64,000 nt of DNA from Myxocyprinus asiaticus (GCF_019703515.2 NC_059347.1:25257001-25321000); one strand, 5' to 3'. Positions 1 through 11,082 are shown, numbered from the stretch's first letter. Notes: generated by a model not told the origin, from the letters alone. Numbers and translations are program-made.

Positions 1-935
1 GGTGGGAAAGTAGCTCTGCAGGAATGATTTTAGGTAAGCTGGAGCAGACCCAGTGACCGTTCTTTATGCCAGCATTAGACCTTTGAACTTGATACATGCA
101 GCAACATGCAGCCAGTGTAGAGAAACAAGGAGTGGTGTAACATGCACTCTCTTGGGTATGTCGATGACCAGACATGCTGCTGCATTCTTAATCATTTGCA
201 GAGGCCTAACTGCACATGCAGGAAGGCCAGCAATGAGAGTGTTACAGTAATCCAGCCTAGAAGTGACTGAACAAGGAGTTGTGTGGCATGTTCAGAGAGG
301 AAGAGTCTTATTTTCCTGATGTTGTAGGATGTAAATCTCCCTAAATTTCTGACCGTTTTGAAAGGTATTATTGTAGATTAACCCAGCTGAAAGGTGATGT
401 TGTGCTTAACAGCAGGGTTGGCTGGAAAGACGACGCTAGGTTGAGTTGCAGGTGGTGATCCTTCATTCAGGCAGAGATGTCTGCCAAACAGGCCGATATT
501 CGAGCTGACACCATGGGGTCATTAAGCTGGAAAGACAAGTAGAGCTGTGTGTCAACAGTGTAGCAGTGGTAAGAGAACCCATGTGCTTGAATGATGGGTC
601 TCAGTGATTTTGTGTATATAGAGAAAAGAAGTGGTCCAAGCTCTGAGCCCTGAAGTACCCCAGTAAGTAGCCGATTTTAATTGGACACCTCATCTCTCCA
701 GGCTACCTTGAAACCTACCTAAAAGATAGGAATTGAAACAGCCAAGCACAGTTCCTATGATGCCCAGAGTAGAGAGGGTGGACAGGAGGATCTGATGGTT
801 GACTGTGTCAAAGGCTGCAGATAGGTCCAGTAGAATAAGGACGGATGATCTGGATCCCACTCTCGCCTGTCTCATTGACTCGTGACAGATAATAGGGCAG
901 TCTCGGTGGAATGTCCACATTTGAATGCCCACTTT
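1..935 (-). pseudogene. Non-LTR retrotransposon (L2/CR1-like) reverse transcriptase, C-terminal part, broken
   Basis: Read on the minus strand this encodes the palm, thumb and C-terminal region of a LINE reverse transcriptase, which copies element RNA by target-primed reverse transcription. Visible are the [13 protein letters not shown] block (near 840-770), a GxxQGSVLGPL-like block near 660-630, the region of the catalytic aspartates near 566-550 and a late LDYCN...GLPA block near 250-200. Only about 80 residues stay open (932-690); stops and frameshifts follow. The catalytic box, normally YADD, reads YTVD, so one catalytic aspartate is lost. The N-terminal endonuclease half is absent and the 3' part leaves the window at base 1. 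Family placement as L2/CR1-like is from motif style and could equally be a neighbouring LINE clade. Confidence 0.8.
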
Positions 936-959
936 TGAAGCCTCTCATTACCATTGACA

Positions 960-1390
960 AGCTTCTTAGGACCGTCCTTCAGCCAGGCTCACAAAGGGAG
1001 TCGGCTGGAGAGAGGAGAGACTCAACTTTATGAGCCTCGTTTGAACAGCGATTGATGAGGCACACCTGATGTTAATAGAGATGTTAATGACTGCTGCCAT
1101 TAAAACGCAGAACCAGAGAAGCCACCGCCCCTCATGCCATGTGGACGTCGGACCCCACCCATGTCCCGGACCATTCCTGTGGACACTACCCCTTCCTTCA
1201 CAATGCTCCCTTCACCACAAAGATGTCTGATTCTCCTTTATATTGGACACTAATTTCCCAATAGACAAATTATTTCCTTTTTATGAACAATTTATGTTTA
1301 TTATTATTTCCAATAAATGTCTCTCCGATGCTTGATGCCACACCCACTGTTTCTGTCTCTTGCTCACCCCGCCACAATACGATAATATAA
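960..1390. other. Unclassified repeat-like stretch, possible LTR 3' end
   Basis: There is no open frame of note. An AATAAA polyadenylation hexamer lies at 1312-1317, followed about 60 bases later by a GCCACA end near 1377, the arrangement expected for the 3' part of an LTR. I could not find a matching 5' boundary or target duplication, so this is only a possible truncated LTR. Confidence 0.25.
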
Positions 1391-1649
1391 TTGCATTTGT
1401 GCATAAATAACACAAGTATAATTTTATTTATTCTTTTCAGACAAAAATAAACAGCATTGTTTATAATGAAAATGCAAGGAAAGTGCACAGTTAGTTGATA
1501 ACAGTTTGGATGAGCCAGATTTTAGTGACAGTGAAAATAATTGACAATACTGAAGAATGCATAATAATAATTCACTTAATTTTAGTTTGAAGGAGTCCCA
1601 TATGTATAAATATGTTAAAAAAAAAAAGTTTTTAATTCAAAGAGAAATT

Positions 1650-1690
1650 GATATATATATATATATTATTATTATTATTATTATTTTTTT
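1650..1690. repeat. (AT)n/(ATT)n microsatellite
   Basis: A short run of AT dinucleotides passes into ATT trinucleotides and then T-rich sequence, just upstream of the solo LTR at 1732. Confidence 0.85.
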
Positions 1691-1731
1691 CAGAAAAAAA
1701 ATATTTTGTTTTGTTTTAAGAGTTGCAATAT

Positions 1732-2071
1732 TGTCATGATTCACTGTCGTTTGCCTTGTGTTTCTCCCCGTCATCTGTTCCTCCCGGACTACACTTCCCA
1801 TAATTCCCTGCCCTCATCACTGCCAGCTGTCCTTGATTGTTTTCACCTGTCTTTCATTTACTCATTACCCATTGTGTATATAATGCCCTGTTGTTTGCTT
1901 AGTCCTTGTCAGTTGTTATGTGTTTTGACCTCCTGTGTATACCTGTTCCCATCGTGGTTGTTTACTTTGTTCCTGTGTTTTTCTCCGTTATGTTGTACTT
2001 GGTTTATTTTATTAAAGATCTGTTTCACCGCACCTAGATCCAGCTCTCGTGACTTCCTACCATACGTTACA
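1732..2071 (+). mobile_element. Solo LTR of an LTR retrotransposon, with 5-bp TSD
   Basis: The element starts TGTCATGATT and ends CGTTACA, the canonical TG...CA of an LTR. It is flanked on both sides by AATAT (1727-1731 and 2072-2076), a perfect 5-bp target-site duplication. Inside are a TATA-like TATATAA at 1877-1883 and an ATTAAA polyadenylation hexamer at 2011, in the order U3-R-U5, giving plus orientation. At 340 bp with no internal region it is best read as a solo LTR left by recombination between two LTRs. Its terminal bases resemble those of the LTR pair at 61945-63830, so a related family is possible. Open frames crossing it are LTR sequence, not genes. Confidence 0.85.
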
Positions 2072-2458
2072 AATATGACAAGGTTTCCTTTTTTTATTTA
2101 TTCATTTATTTACGACTGTCATATTTTCTCCTCCTATTGGCAGACATGATAAACTGTCATGTTGCTCACAATGGATTTTATTCTCCCATTAAGAGAGAAG
2201 CAAACAAATGTTTGCCTCAGAATGACATTACTCTGTGTGATTTTGTTGAGCAGATTCAACAAAACTTTTTTTTTAGGATTATTATTCACTCAGTATTTAT
2301 TTTAAATAGTATTCATTATTATTAATACTGTTTTTATAGTTAATATTATGATAATTAAAAACAACAACAACAACCATAATTCACAGCAAATGAGAAGCAG
2401 AAATTCATAGATTTTGTGATGTACTGGTATATTTAGCTTGTGCAGAAATAAATGACAC

Positions 2459-3310
2459 ATGTACATATTTAATCACACATTTACTGTAATAAAGGAGAGG
2501 ACGCTGGACTCCACAGGGGATCAAAAGAGGCCACTACAGACCACGGGGGACCAGAGGGTGCTGGAGACCAGGATGGCCCAGGCAACCAGGGCAGAGCAGG
2601 CGGAGGTCCTGGAGACCAGGGCGAACCAAGTGATCAGGGCAGAGCTGGCAGAGGACCCGTAGGCCAGGGCGAACCAGGTGACCAGGGCGGAGTGGGCGGA
2701 GGGCCCAGAGACTGAAGTGGACCAGGAGACCAGGGCGGAAGACCCAGAGACCAACATGGACCAGAAGACTAAGGTGCAGCTGGCGGAGGACCCAGAGACT
2801 GCCATGGACCAGGAGGCTGGGGCAGAACGAGCAGAGGGCCGAGAGACCGATGAGGACCAGGCGAGACAGTAAGTGGAGCATGGCCTGGCGAGACGGTGTG
2901 GCTGGCATGGAGGTCTTGGAGGATTCAGCTGTGGCATCTTGTGGACCATGGCAGGCGTGGGAATGGCCTCCATGGCCGAGAGCGCTGGCAGCGGTGGGGA
3001 AACGGCCTCTGGGGCCGAGAGCGCTGACAGTAGCGGCAAAACGGCCCCTGTGGCCGAGAGTGCTGGCAGTGGCGGGGAAACATAAGAACACTGAAAAACA
3101 CAAAACAGTGGAGAGCAAAATAACCAAACCATTACAGCCAAGCATGGAAAAGAACTGACAAAGACAGAGAGCACCCAAGGGCAATATATACACAGGGACT
3201 AACAATGATAACAAGAAACACCTGGGGAACAAGGAACAGAGTCAAGAACAAGAACTAAAACATGATTCAAAATAAGAGTCCATACAAAACTAAAGTCCAG
3301 AACATATGAT
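2459..3310 (-). mobile_element. LTR-element remnant with Pro/Ser/Ala-rich reading frame
   Basis: On the minus strand the 3310-3085 part looks like an LTR U3/R region: T-rich, with a TATATA-type box near 3190 and CTTTGTCAG downstream, similar in layout to the LTRs at 61945 and 63394. It runs into an open frame (3174-2521, 217 codons) rich in Pro, Ser, Ala and Leu with 13-residue repeats, comparable to the proline-rich tail of the gag-like gene at 62402. The plus strand also has open frames rich in Glu, Asp and Gln with 12-residue periodicity, so which strand was coding is not settled. No LTR partner or target duplication was found. Confidence 0.4.
2973..3082. repeat. 39-bp tandem repeat, about 2.8 copies
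   Basis: The unit begins GGCCGAGAGCGCTGGCAG and recurs every 39 bp (near 2973, 3012 and 3051), a multiple of three, so it gives a 13-residue protein repeat on either strand. Upstream, 2530-2870 holds a looser roughly 30-36 bp repeat built on GACCAGGGCGGAG-like words. Confidence 0.7.
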
Positions 3311-5335
3311 ACACCTGTTTTCAAATTGAAGTACATAATGAGATGATTTTAAATTAAATCAGTAGGCACACTGAAATGTTTAGGCACAGCAATATGGCGG
3401 TGCAGTGGCTTCACTCTTATGACATCATCAGCAATCAAGTTCTATATTATATATCAGTGGTTGGAACAATTCATTTAGTAAACACTGTTAAAACTTTAGG
3501 CCTTGATGAATCCTTTCAATGAAGTGGAACAGGTTTATTTTAGTAAATGTAAAACTACTGAAATTTATATTTATTTGTAGGCTTTGTAAATAATAGTGTC
3601 TCAATAAAGAATCACCATATAACAATACCTCAAGAAATGTTTTATTCATTCAAAACCACCTTAAACTGACATGCAGAACTAGTGCACTGCTAACAGCCAA
3701 TGGCATTTAGATTAATTTTGTCCTTGCCGGAGCCTGGAGAACATTAAGAAACACTTTGGCCATACATAAAAAGGCCCTGCCGAAGGGAACAAAGAAAGAA
3801 TACATGCACAATTATTGATGTTTGAAGAGAGCTATTAAGATACAATGGCAAGAGAATTTGCTGAATGAGGCAGATCATTAGTCACAATTATAAAATGTTT
3901 ATACAAGCTGGTATGTGAACTGATAAAGCACAGAGGGTCTTCAATAAACTGTAAGCCATATTTCACACCCCACTCAACCTTTTCTCAACATTTGAAAGCA
4001 TCTAATGTACCACCCTGTGCACGTTTAACTTACCTGCAAAGCTATATGTTTATGTTAGCCTTCCAAAAGGGCGTAATCCTACTTTTGGTGGCCTCTTCAA
4101 GGAAAACGAAGTGAGTGAGACGTATAATGAGTAAATGAAGAACTGTATGGGGCTATTTTCTGGGGGAAGATTGCATTCATCCTAGTTTTTCTGGCCCTAT
4201 CACAGAGGTGGTCCCATTTTGGCGAGTCTAATAGATGGCTTATCTGATCCTGGTGAGTCTTTGATCCACACATTTCTACAGCAGACAGTGCAGCTTATCT
4301 GTGGAGGATTAGACTGCAGCAATGCCCTCTCTCTTAAAACTCCCACCAAATGTGTGTGTGCTGCATGTCTGCATGTGTATTTGAGAGTCATGAGGGAGAT
4401 CACAGCTTGCACACTACCTCCATGTTGGTGATGGATCAGTGTGATCTCAAACAAATCACACATCACACACACACAGCTGTAGTATGCAAAGCACCCATCA
4501 CTGGTATTATTTGTACATAGAGCCTCTGTAGAATGCAAAACTCATCTTAGATACTTAAAGCAATGTGTGAGTGTGTGTTTATGAGTAACTCTGTTTACAG
4601 AGGCTTTGGGATGTCACCTCACAGTGCTTTTGCTCCATGGTAAGCAAACAGTGTTTGTATAGGCGAGAATTGCTGAATTATAAATTGAGCTGAATCACAT
4701 CACAGCCTAAGAAGACTTGTGAAACACTAACTCATTCTGAGTGTCACGCCTTTGTGTGAACACTGCAGTATGACTTGTGAAAATACCAACTGTGGAGCAA
4801 CAGCAGCTGAGGAACAAGAAACCTTTGTTTTGACTTCTTGAAGATATAAAACTTTTTCAATCTAAATGAACTGAATCGTGAAATTCTGGGACATAGAAAT
4901 CTAATCAGTTATTTCTGGTAAGGGAGAAGAACAATGGTACCTTTCATTTTCAGTTGAACAAACGCCTGTGAAGAATTACGTCTTTTAGAATTTCTGAGAT
5001 GTCCGAACTGTGAAAGGCAGTTAATAATCACCTGAGCAGCGCTGCAGTTGTTTGGAAATCTAATTATCTGCTACGGCTGTTAAAGTATGTATTGCCAATC
5101 TGATGACACGTCTCTTTTGACATGCAATACAGAACTTTTTTTATTGGTTTGCCTGTCATCTGTAATAGCCTATTACATTAATGTGCTATATTCTATCACA
5201 AACTTGTTATTACACTGAGTAGTGCTTTTTTTTTCTTTTTTGTATATATGATTATAATTCAAATGTTTGTTACATTCACACTCAAAATACTTGGTGGAAT
5301 CTGCTCAACCAACTTCATAATGTGTAAAACAGTTC
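3311..5335. other. Intergenic, no recognised feature
   Basis: Two kilobases of AT-rich sequence without an open frame above about 110 codons, without a protein match I recognise and without an obvious repeat boundary. The short frames at 4200-4538 show no motif and the region between is dense in stops. It may be old, unrecognisable repeat or unique intergenic DNA. Confidence 0.5.
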
Positions 5336-5339
5336 ATCT

Positions 5340-5640
5340 GAGAATGAAAGGACCCAAATGCATTGCTTTATTTAATTCATAAAGACAATACAGACAATAA
5401 TATGGCCAGAGACTCTAGTGTCTAGAGTTTAGACTGACCAAAATTACTCCAAACAAATAATAATTATAATTTTAATAATTATAATTATTAAACAAGACAT
5501 ATAAGCAAGGCAGATTTGAAGAATCCAAAAACTCAGCAAAAGATCTGAGAAACAACAAACAAAGCTAGTCAAAAGGCAATAAACCAGCCAAACAACTTTT
5601 GAGATGAATGGGACTGCTGACGGATAGCTCTCAGTTATTC
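5340..5640 (-). mobile_element. Degenerate LTR 3' end (minus)
   Basis: On the minus strand this T-rich stretch ends with AATAAA followed by GCATTTGGGTCCTTTC, a tail often seen at the 3' end of fish LTR retrotransposons and similar to the end of the solo LTR at 27308-28127. No opposite boundary or target duplication could be fixed. Within it lies a short AT-rich inverted repeat near 5456-5492. Confidence 0.35.
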
Positions 5641-6124
5641 TAGACCGCCTTGGTTATTATTAGCCTCTATGTATATTTATACTTTTGTGTTTGCCATGGT
5701 TATTTATTATTCTGTGTAATGGTGAGTCTTGATTTCTTTTGGTTCATGGTTTCAAATGTATTTTTTAGTCATAGTATCTTATTAGTTGTTTTTGAGACAA
5801 CCAATAAATATGCATTTTCTTGTGAGCACACTGCAATTTATTGTATTTTTATTGTATTTACAATAAATATACAAGAACTAATAGAGTTCAACAGTCTGAT
5901 TCCAGAAGTAAAAATCCCATTCATTTTTGTCATAGAGGAATTGATTTTTAACAATAACTTATAAACAGAAATTAAAACTTAAAACTTGGCATGTTGTTTC
6001 CAAGAGTTCCGGTACCCTATAGTGATGTTTCATTCGTGAACGAATCTGTCTTTTTGAATGAAGCTTTTAAGTGAACTAATCATTCTCATTCACCTCCATA
6101 CACTGACTCATATTTGTAATTCAC

Positions 6125-6420
6125 TGACATCCCAGATAGCAAGGAGATATCGATTCAACGTCTATTTTTAGTTGTAAGTGTCGGAATCAGTCGTCAATCA
6201 ATTTTCAATGTTGAATCAACATTCACTATTTGGTCAGTACATCAGAACGTTGTTAGGTCGAAAATAGAACATATATTCAATGTCGGAATGAGGTTGATTC
6301 ATCAACATGTACCCCGATTCAGTTGGTCAAAATAACAAACTTAACATCTGTCCTGTTGAAACTTGGTTAGAGAAGTTGGAATTCTGCGCATGTGCATTTT
6401 GAATTACACCGGGCCTACCG
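6125..6420 (+). mobile_element. Left end of a CAGATAGCAA-type DNA element
   Basis: The sequence begins CCCAGATAGCAAGG and contains repeated TCAACGTT / TCAATGTTGA words in both orientations over about 200 bp. The same terminal word and the same sub-terminal repeats occur inverted at 12960-13232. I read the pair as the two ends of one DNA transposon expanded by later insertions, or as ends of two copies. I cannot name the superfamily; no transposase remains. Confidence 0.4.
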
Positions 6421-6881
6421 TTAGTGGATGCATCGCTAGAAAAAGTTAAGCATAAATGTACTTTTATTCATCATTTTACACAATGTTTTGTCAGTCTATC
6501 ATTGAAAATCACTTTAGATTTTAATTGTTTTATCCTTCAGTGTTTCAAAAACATTCCCGCTTGGTAATTTTGTAATTAAATGCCCTATTTTCACACTGCC
6601 CAGTTTTTTGTGAGGCAGCCAGTAACTGAGATCAATTTAGATAATTCACCATGTTGGACTAATTTCAGTTGTTGTAGATGGCCAACTTCAACATGATCAA
6701 ATTCACTCATATTTTCTAAACTTTAACTTTAGTTCATTCATTTCTCTGTCTTCCATTCACGAATGACCTTTGACGTGTGCACGTGAATAAATGTCAAAAC
6801 TGTCATTACTTTTTCAAAGACAGTGTTTTAATTTTAGGGACAAACCTTGTGGCATTTTCTGCACTAATGTTTATAGAGGTC

Positions 6882-7197
6882 TGTGGCATGGGGGGCGTGG
6901 TCATGTGTCGGTATGCAGGAGAGGGAGAGCAGTAAGGCTCGTCACCTGGGCCATAATTACCTCTAACACCTGTCTCTCATTATAGTGATGGCGGAGGGAG
7001 ACCTGAAAAGGCACGCCAGAGTGTCAGAGTGGAGAGAGAGACCAGAGCCACCACCTGAAGCTGTGTGTGTGTTTGGCCAGCAAGAGCCCTTTTGTTTGAG
7101 TTTAATTAGAAAGTGAGAAAGAGTAATAAAACACTCACCTTAATGGTTCACTGTCTCCTGACTCCTTCTTTTCCCAGAACTCAAAGATCTTGTTACA
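6882..7197 (+). repeat. 5' LTR of the Gmr1-like element
   Basis: 316 bp running TGTGGCATGG to CTTGTTACA, with an AATAAA hexamer at 7125-7130. It matches 9263-9576 with only scattered differences, mainly a short GT-repeat indel near 7065 and substitutions near the 3' end, so the insertion is not very old. Confidence 0.9.
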
Positions 7198-7198
7198 G

Positions 7199-7215
7199 TG
7201 GTGCCGAATCCCGGC
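7199..7215 (+). other. Primer-binding site
   Basis: TGGTGCCGAATCCCGG lies one base after the LTR end. The leading TGG is complementary to a tRNA CCA 3' end, the expected position and form of a minus-strand primer-binding site. I do not assign the tRNA species. Confidence 0.7.
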
Positions 7216-7234
7216 TTTGGAGGAGTACACCGTT

Positions 7235-7651
7235 ATGGAGTCCTCACCGCTGGGCGAAGTCTTCAAAACCCTCGCCAGCATCCAGCAGACTCAACACCAG
7301 GCCCTCATGGACGTACGCCTGGAGCAGGAACAATGTTTCCAAGTCCTGCTCCAGGCACAAGCGGAGGACCAACAGGTGCTCCGGAGCCTGATTGCCAGAG
7401 AGGGGGCTGGCGCTGTAACCTCCCTGGAACCCACCCCACCCACGGCGCTAATGAAGATGGGGCCGGACGACAACCCGGAGGCCTTTCTGGACCTCTTTGA
7501 GAAGACGGTGGAGGTTTGGAAGTAGCCTCCTGACCAGTGGGCGGCCCGGCTATGGCCCTTACTCTCCGGGGAGGCGCAGCTGGTGGCACAACAACTTCCC
7601 GCCGCCAGCCTCCTCAATTATCAACATCTGAAGAAGGCCATCTATAAGTAA
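7235..7651 (+). pseudogene. Gag remnant of the Gmr1-like element
   Basis: The ATG at 7235 follows the primer-binding site by about 20 bases. The frame encodes a predicted alpha-helical N-terminus rich in Gln and Glu, then a PDDNPEAFLDLFEKT block of the kind found in gypsy capsid (SCAN-like) domains, which package element RNA. A TAG at 7523 interrupts it, after which the same frame continues with a GEAQLVAQQLP block to a TAA at 7649. The rest of capsid, the zinc knuckle and the protease are missing, so this is a 3'-deleted gag. Confidence 0.75.
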
Positions 7652-7669
7652 CTGCTCCAACCTAATGTT

Positions 7670-7920
7670 GTGCTCACATACCCGTACTTCTCTATTATTA
7701 AAGAGCGGTTGTATCGAGTGACGCAAGACACTCAGACCAAAGAAAATACAACTCAGCTATTAGTATCAAAGAGCCACTGGGAAACACTCTTCCAGGCGGC
7801 TCACTATAATCCAATGGCTGGCCACTTAGCTCATGAAAAAACTTTGAAAAGCATAATGGCCCATTTCTTTTGGTCAGGCATTCACGCCGACATCCGCAAA
7901 TGGTGCGCGGCGTGCCGTGT
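7670..7920 (+). pseudogene. Integrase H2C2 zinc-binding domain fragment
   Basis: The frame contains HWETLFQAAHYNPMAGHLAHEKT followed by a WSGIHADIRKWCAACRV block, i.e. the paired His and paired Cys of the integrase N-terminal zinc-binding (H2C2) domain that helps bind element ends. In Gmr1-like elements integrase lies upstream of RT, so its place here is normal. It is cut right after the CAAC pair: the catalytic DDE core and C-terminus are absent and the sequence joins the RT linker at about 7915-7920, an internal deletion. Confidence 0.8.
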
Positions 7921-9222
7921 TTTCACCCCTTCCCGGTCGCATGAACCTTATAGAGCACCATATTGAGACCACCCCGGAGTTGGTGGTTTGTAGCCGCCCC
8001 TATCGCTTTCCTGAACACAAGAAAAAGATTGTTCATGAAGAATTAGAGGCAATGCTTGAAATGGGCATAATACAAGAGTTGCACAGTGATTGGGCCAGTC
8101 CGGTAGTTCTGGTACTGAAGAGCGATGGCTCGGTCCGGTTCTGTGTTGATTACCGGAAAGTGAATGCGGTGTCCAAATTTGACACTTATCCAATGCTGCG
8201 AATTGACGAGTTACTCGATCGGACTTAACAAAGGGTTATTGGCAGATCACTTTAACTCCAATATCCCGAGAAAAAACGGCTTTTCCAACACCATTCGGAT
8301 TACACCAATTCGCGAGGCTTCCGTTCGGTTTGTTTGGAGCCCCGGCCATGTTTCAGCGCCTCATGGACAAGATCCTCAGACCGCACATGGCATATGCTGC
8401 TGCATACCTGGACGATATTATCATTTATAGTAATGGCTGGCGGCAGCATATGCAACATCTAAGGGCTGTCCTGAGAGTGCTGTGGCAGGTGGGACTCACG
8501 GCCAACCTGAAGAAGTGTGCAATTGGGTGGGTGGAAGATAGGTATCTGGGGTTCCACTTGGGTCACCGGCAGGTGCATCCACAGGTTAACAAAACTGCAG
8601 CGATCGCAGCCTGCCCGGCGCACAAGACCAAAAAGGAGGTAAGGCAGTTTCTGGGGCTGGCTGGCTACTACCGGAGGTTTGTATCTAGCTATTCTGATGT
8701 CACCAGCCCGCTGACTGACCTTACTAAAAAGGGGGCTCCCGACCTGGTCCACTGGACAGAGTCATGCCAACAGGCTTTCCTTAAGGTAAAGTCTGCACTG
8801 TGTGGGGGGCCACTTTTGCATGCATCTGACTTCTCTCTCCCTTTTATTTTGCAGACTGATGCATCTGACAGAGGGCTGGGTGTGGTGCTCTCACAGGAGG
8901 TGGGAGGGGAGGAACGGCCAGTGCTATTTATTAGTCGCAAGCTCTCCTTCAGGAAGACAAAGTATGGTACCATCGAGTGAGGAGTCAGGAGTGTCTTGCG
9001 ATTAAGTAAGCTGTTCTTACACTCCGCTACTACCTTTTGGGGTGGGCCTTCACCCTCTGTTCCGATCACGCTCCTCTGCAGTGGCTCCACCACATGAAGG
9101 ATACTAATGCGTGGATCACCCATTGGTATCTGGCTCTTCAGCCCTTTAAATTCGAGGTGGTCCACAGACCGGGGGTGCAGATGGTCGTGGCTGACTTTCT
9201 CTCCAGAAATGGGGGGGAGTAG
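7917..9222 (+). pseudogene. Reverse transcriptase-RNase H, Gmr1-like
   Basis: The RT begins with an FSPLPGR...IEHHIETTP linker, then SRPYRFPEHKK, SDGSVRFCVDYRKVNAVSKFD and the catalytic AAYLDDIIIYS box (near 8400-8430), which is intact. The connection and RNase H follow: GLAGYYRRF, LQTDASDRGLG, and the last block VVADFLSR near 9205. RT copies the element RNA and RNase H degrades it. Frames change near 8220-8330 (loss of the LTKGYWQIPL region order), at 8978 (TGA after the STIE block) and again before 9037, so no continuous protein can be made. A polypurine tract GAGGTGGGG sits just before the 3' LTR. Confidence 0.85.
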
Positions 9223-9262
9223 GCAGGCAGGATGTTGCCCGGCCTGAGTCAGAGGTGGGGTA

Positions 9263-9576
9263 TGTGGCATGGGGGGCGTGGTCATGTGTCGGTCTGTGGG
9301 AGAGTGAGAGCGGTAAGGCTCATCACCTTGGCCGTAATTACCTCTAACACCTGTCTCTCATTATAGTGATGGCGGAGGGAGACCTGAAAAGGCACGCCAG
9401 AGCGGCAGAGTGGAGAGAGAGACCAGAGCCACCACCTGAAGCTGTGTGTTTTGCCAGCAAGAGCCCTTTTGTTTGAGTTTAATTAGAAAGTGAGAAAGAG
9501 TAATAAAACACTCACCTTGACGGTTCGCTGTCTCCTGACACCTCCTTTGCCCAGAAGGATCAAAGATCTTGTTACA
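9263..9576 (+). repeat. 3' LTR of the Gmr1-like element
   Basis: 314 bp, TGTGGCATGG to CTTGTTACA, preceded by a purine-rich tract. Pairs with the 5' LTR at 6882-7197. Confidence 0.9.
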
Positions 9577-10245
9577 TGGTCCAAATGAGCATGGCAAAGG
9601 TAGACATCTTAAGTTTTCTTTATAATATTACAGTTGTATGTCTCACAACAATATAACATACATTTAAATACATTGTCATCTTCTGTACCTATAAATTGTG
9701 CTGGGAAACAGTTGGTGTCTTTTGTGTTTTACCTAAAGGATTAAATATGATGATTTTATGAATATGATTAGTAGTAGGACTGTTAATAATACTGCTTAAT
9801 AATTTCATTTGTACGTATTTCTCTGTTTCAGAGAGATGTCCAGTGCCCTGTCCCCATTTCATTTGCTTCATGCTTCGGAAGGTAATAGTTTTTAGACAAT
9901 AACATTTTTTGCATTGTTGAAACTTTTCAGCTGCATTTTTTTTTTTTTTTTTTTTTTTGAGGGATTGCCTTTGCAGTAAATCCACACCAAAGAGGCTAAA
10001 ATAGAGAAGACAGTGGTATACTTTTTGAGTATTGTATTATAATGCCAAATATCTCAAGATAATATTTGATATACTGTAGGATGAAGTTAAAATAGAATAA
10101 CCTGTTATTTCTTTATAATTCTAGAATTTACATTCACAAGACTTGATTTTATTATGGAATGACCCACTGTTGAAATGCAGTTTCACTGTGATTGATGCCT
10201 TTTCTTTTACCTTTAGGGAGGAACTTCTCAACAGCCACATCACAG
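9577..10245. other. Intergenic with poly(T)
   Basis: AT-rich sequence with a run of about 24 T near 9936-9958 and no credible open frame. Nothing else is recognised. Confidence 0.5.
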
Positions 10246-10460
10246 CACACCACTGAATGATAAAGGCTGATGCTCCTGTTCTACACGCTCTGTACGGGAC
10301 TCGAACTGGCATCTCCGGCATGGGAGGCGGGTGCGCTAACAAGGAGGTTAAAGGCTACAGCCCCTAGCATCAGTCGCTAGTGCATTTCTTGAGGTCAGGA
10401 GAGTGAGATTTATATACATTGCACAGCTATCTATCAGCTGGCTCCCGTTACACAAGCTTA
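10246..10460 (-). mobile_element. tRNA-derived SINE (type 1)
   Basis: On the minus strand a tRNA-like head runs from about 10360 to 10290, with an A-box-like TTAGCGCACCCG and a B box GTTCGAGTCC spaced as in an RNA polymerase III internal promoter. The B box matches the GWTCRANNC consensus. Its word CGAACTGGCATCTCCGGC (10302-10319) also occurs inside the solo LTR at 23145-23409. Ends and target duplication were not resolved. Confidence 0.55.
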
Positions 10461-10669
10461 CATAGTGCAGACCAAAAAACAGATGTCAATGGAAATAAAT
10501 ATTGCCTGTACACTTACTGATGCACATTAATTACTCCTGAAAAAAGTACATATAAAATATTTTGTAAGCCTGCTGATCAGTAACCCTTAAAAGGGTAAGA
10601 ACATAAAAATACCTCAAATTAATTTATGAAAACAAATTAATTTAATGCTATTTTCTAACATATTAAATT

Positions 10670-11082
10670 AAAATAATAATAATAATTTTATCCCCTTTTC
10701 TCCCCAGTTTTGGAATGCCCAATTCCCACTACTTACTAGGTCCTTGTGGTGGCACGGTTACTCACCTCAATCCGGGTGGCGGAGGACAAGTCTCAGTTGC
10801 CTCTGCTTCTGAGACATTGAATCCGTGCATCTTATCATGTGGCTCACTGTGCATGACACCACAGAGACTCATGCTACTCTCCGCGATCCACGCACAAATT
10901 ACCATGTGCCCCATTGAGAGCAAGAACCACTTAATTACAACCACAAGGAGGTTACCCCATGTGACTCTACCCTCCCTAGCAACCGGGCCAATTTGGTTGC
11001 TTAAGAGACCTGGCTGGAGTCACTCAGCACACCCTGGATTCGAACTCGTGACTCCAGGGGTGGTAGTCAGCATCAATACTTG
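10670..11082 (-). mobile_element. Full-length tRNA-derived SINE (type 2) with 12-bp TSD
   Basis: Flanked by perfect 12-bp repeats ACATATTAAATT at 10658-10669 and 11083-11094. On the minus strand it starts with a tRNA-like head (GCTGACTACC..., B box GAGTTCGAATCC near 11047-11035), continues with a body of about 300 bp and ends in an (ATT)n tail near 10695-10672. Head, body, simple-repeat tail and long target duplication together identify a LINE-mobilised SINE. The open frames across it (10715-11083 plus) are incidental. Confidence 0.85.

Larger units (their letters stand above)
6882..9576 (+). mobile_element. Gmr1-like Ty3/gypsy LTR retrotransposon, internally deleted
   Basis: Two near-identical LTRs (6882-7197 and 9263-9576) bound a primer-binding site, a gag remnant, an integrase zinc-binding block and an RT-RNase H block, in that order. 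Integrase before RT is the domain order known for Gmr1-like Ty3/gypsy elements of fish and other deuterostomes, and the second copy at 54852-56600 shows the integrase C-terminus joined directly to RT, confirming the order. Here the integrase catalytic core and C-terminus are missing. Flanks AGGTC and TGGTC differ by one base, a decayed 5-bp target duplication. Stops and frameshifts make the copy non-autonomous. Confidence 0.85.

Noticed and set aside
2850..3158. Collagen-like or Gly-rich protein frames
   Set aside because: The Gly-x-x pattern is not maintained; the frames reflect the 39-bp repeat of an element remnant.
4200..4538. Possible host exon
   Set aside because: Frames on both strands are short, with no motif, no splice context and cysteine-rich text from a TGTG-rich stretch.
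7670..7920. Rearranged integrase fragment before RT
   Set aside because: At first it looked like a rearrangement, but the copy at 54852-56600 shows integrase normally precedes RT in this family; only the core deletion is abnormal.
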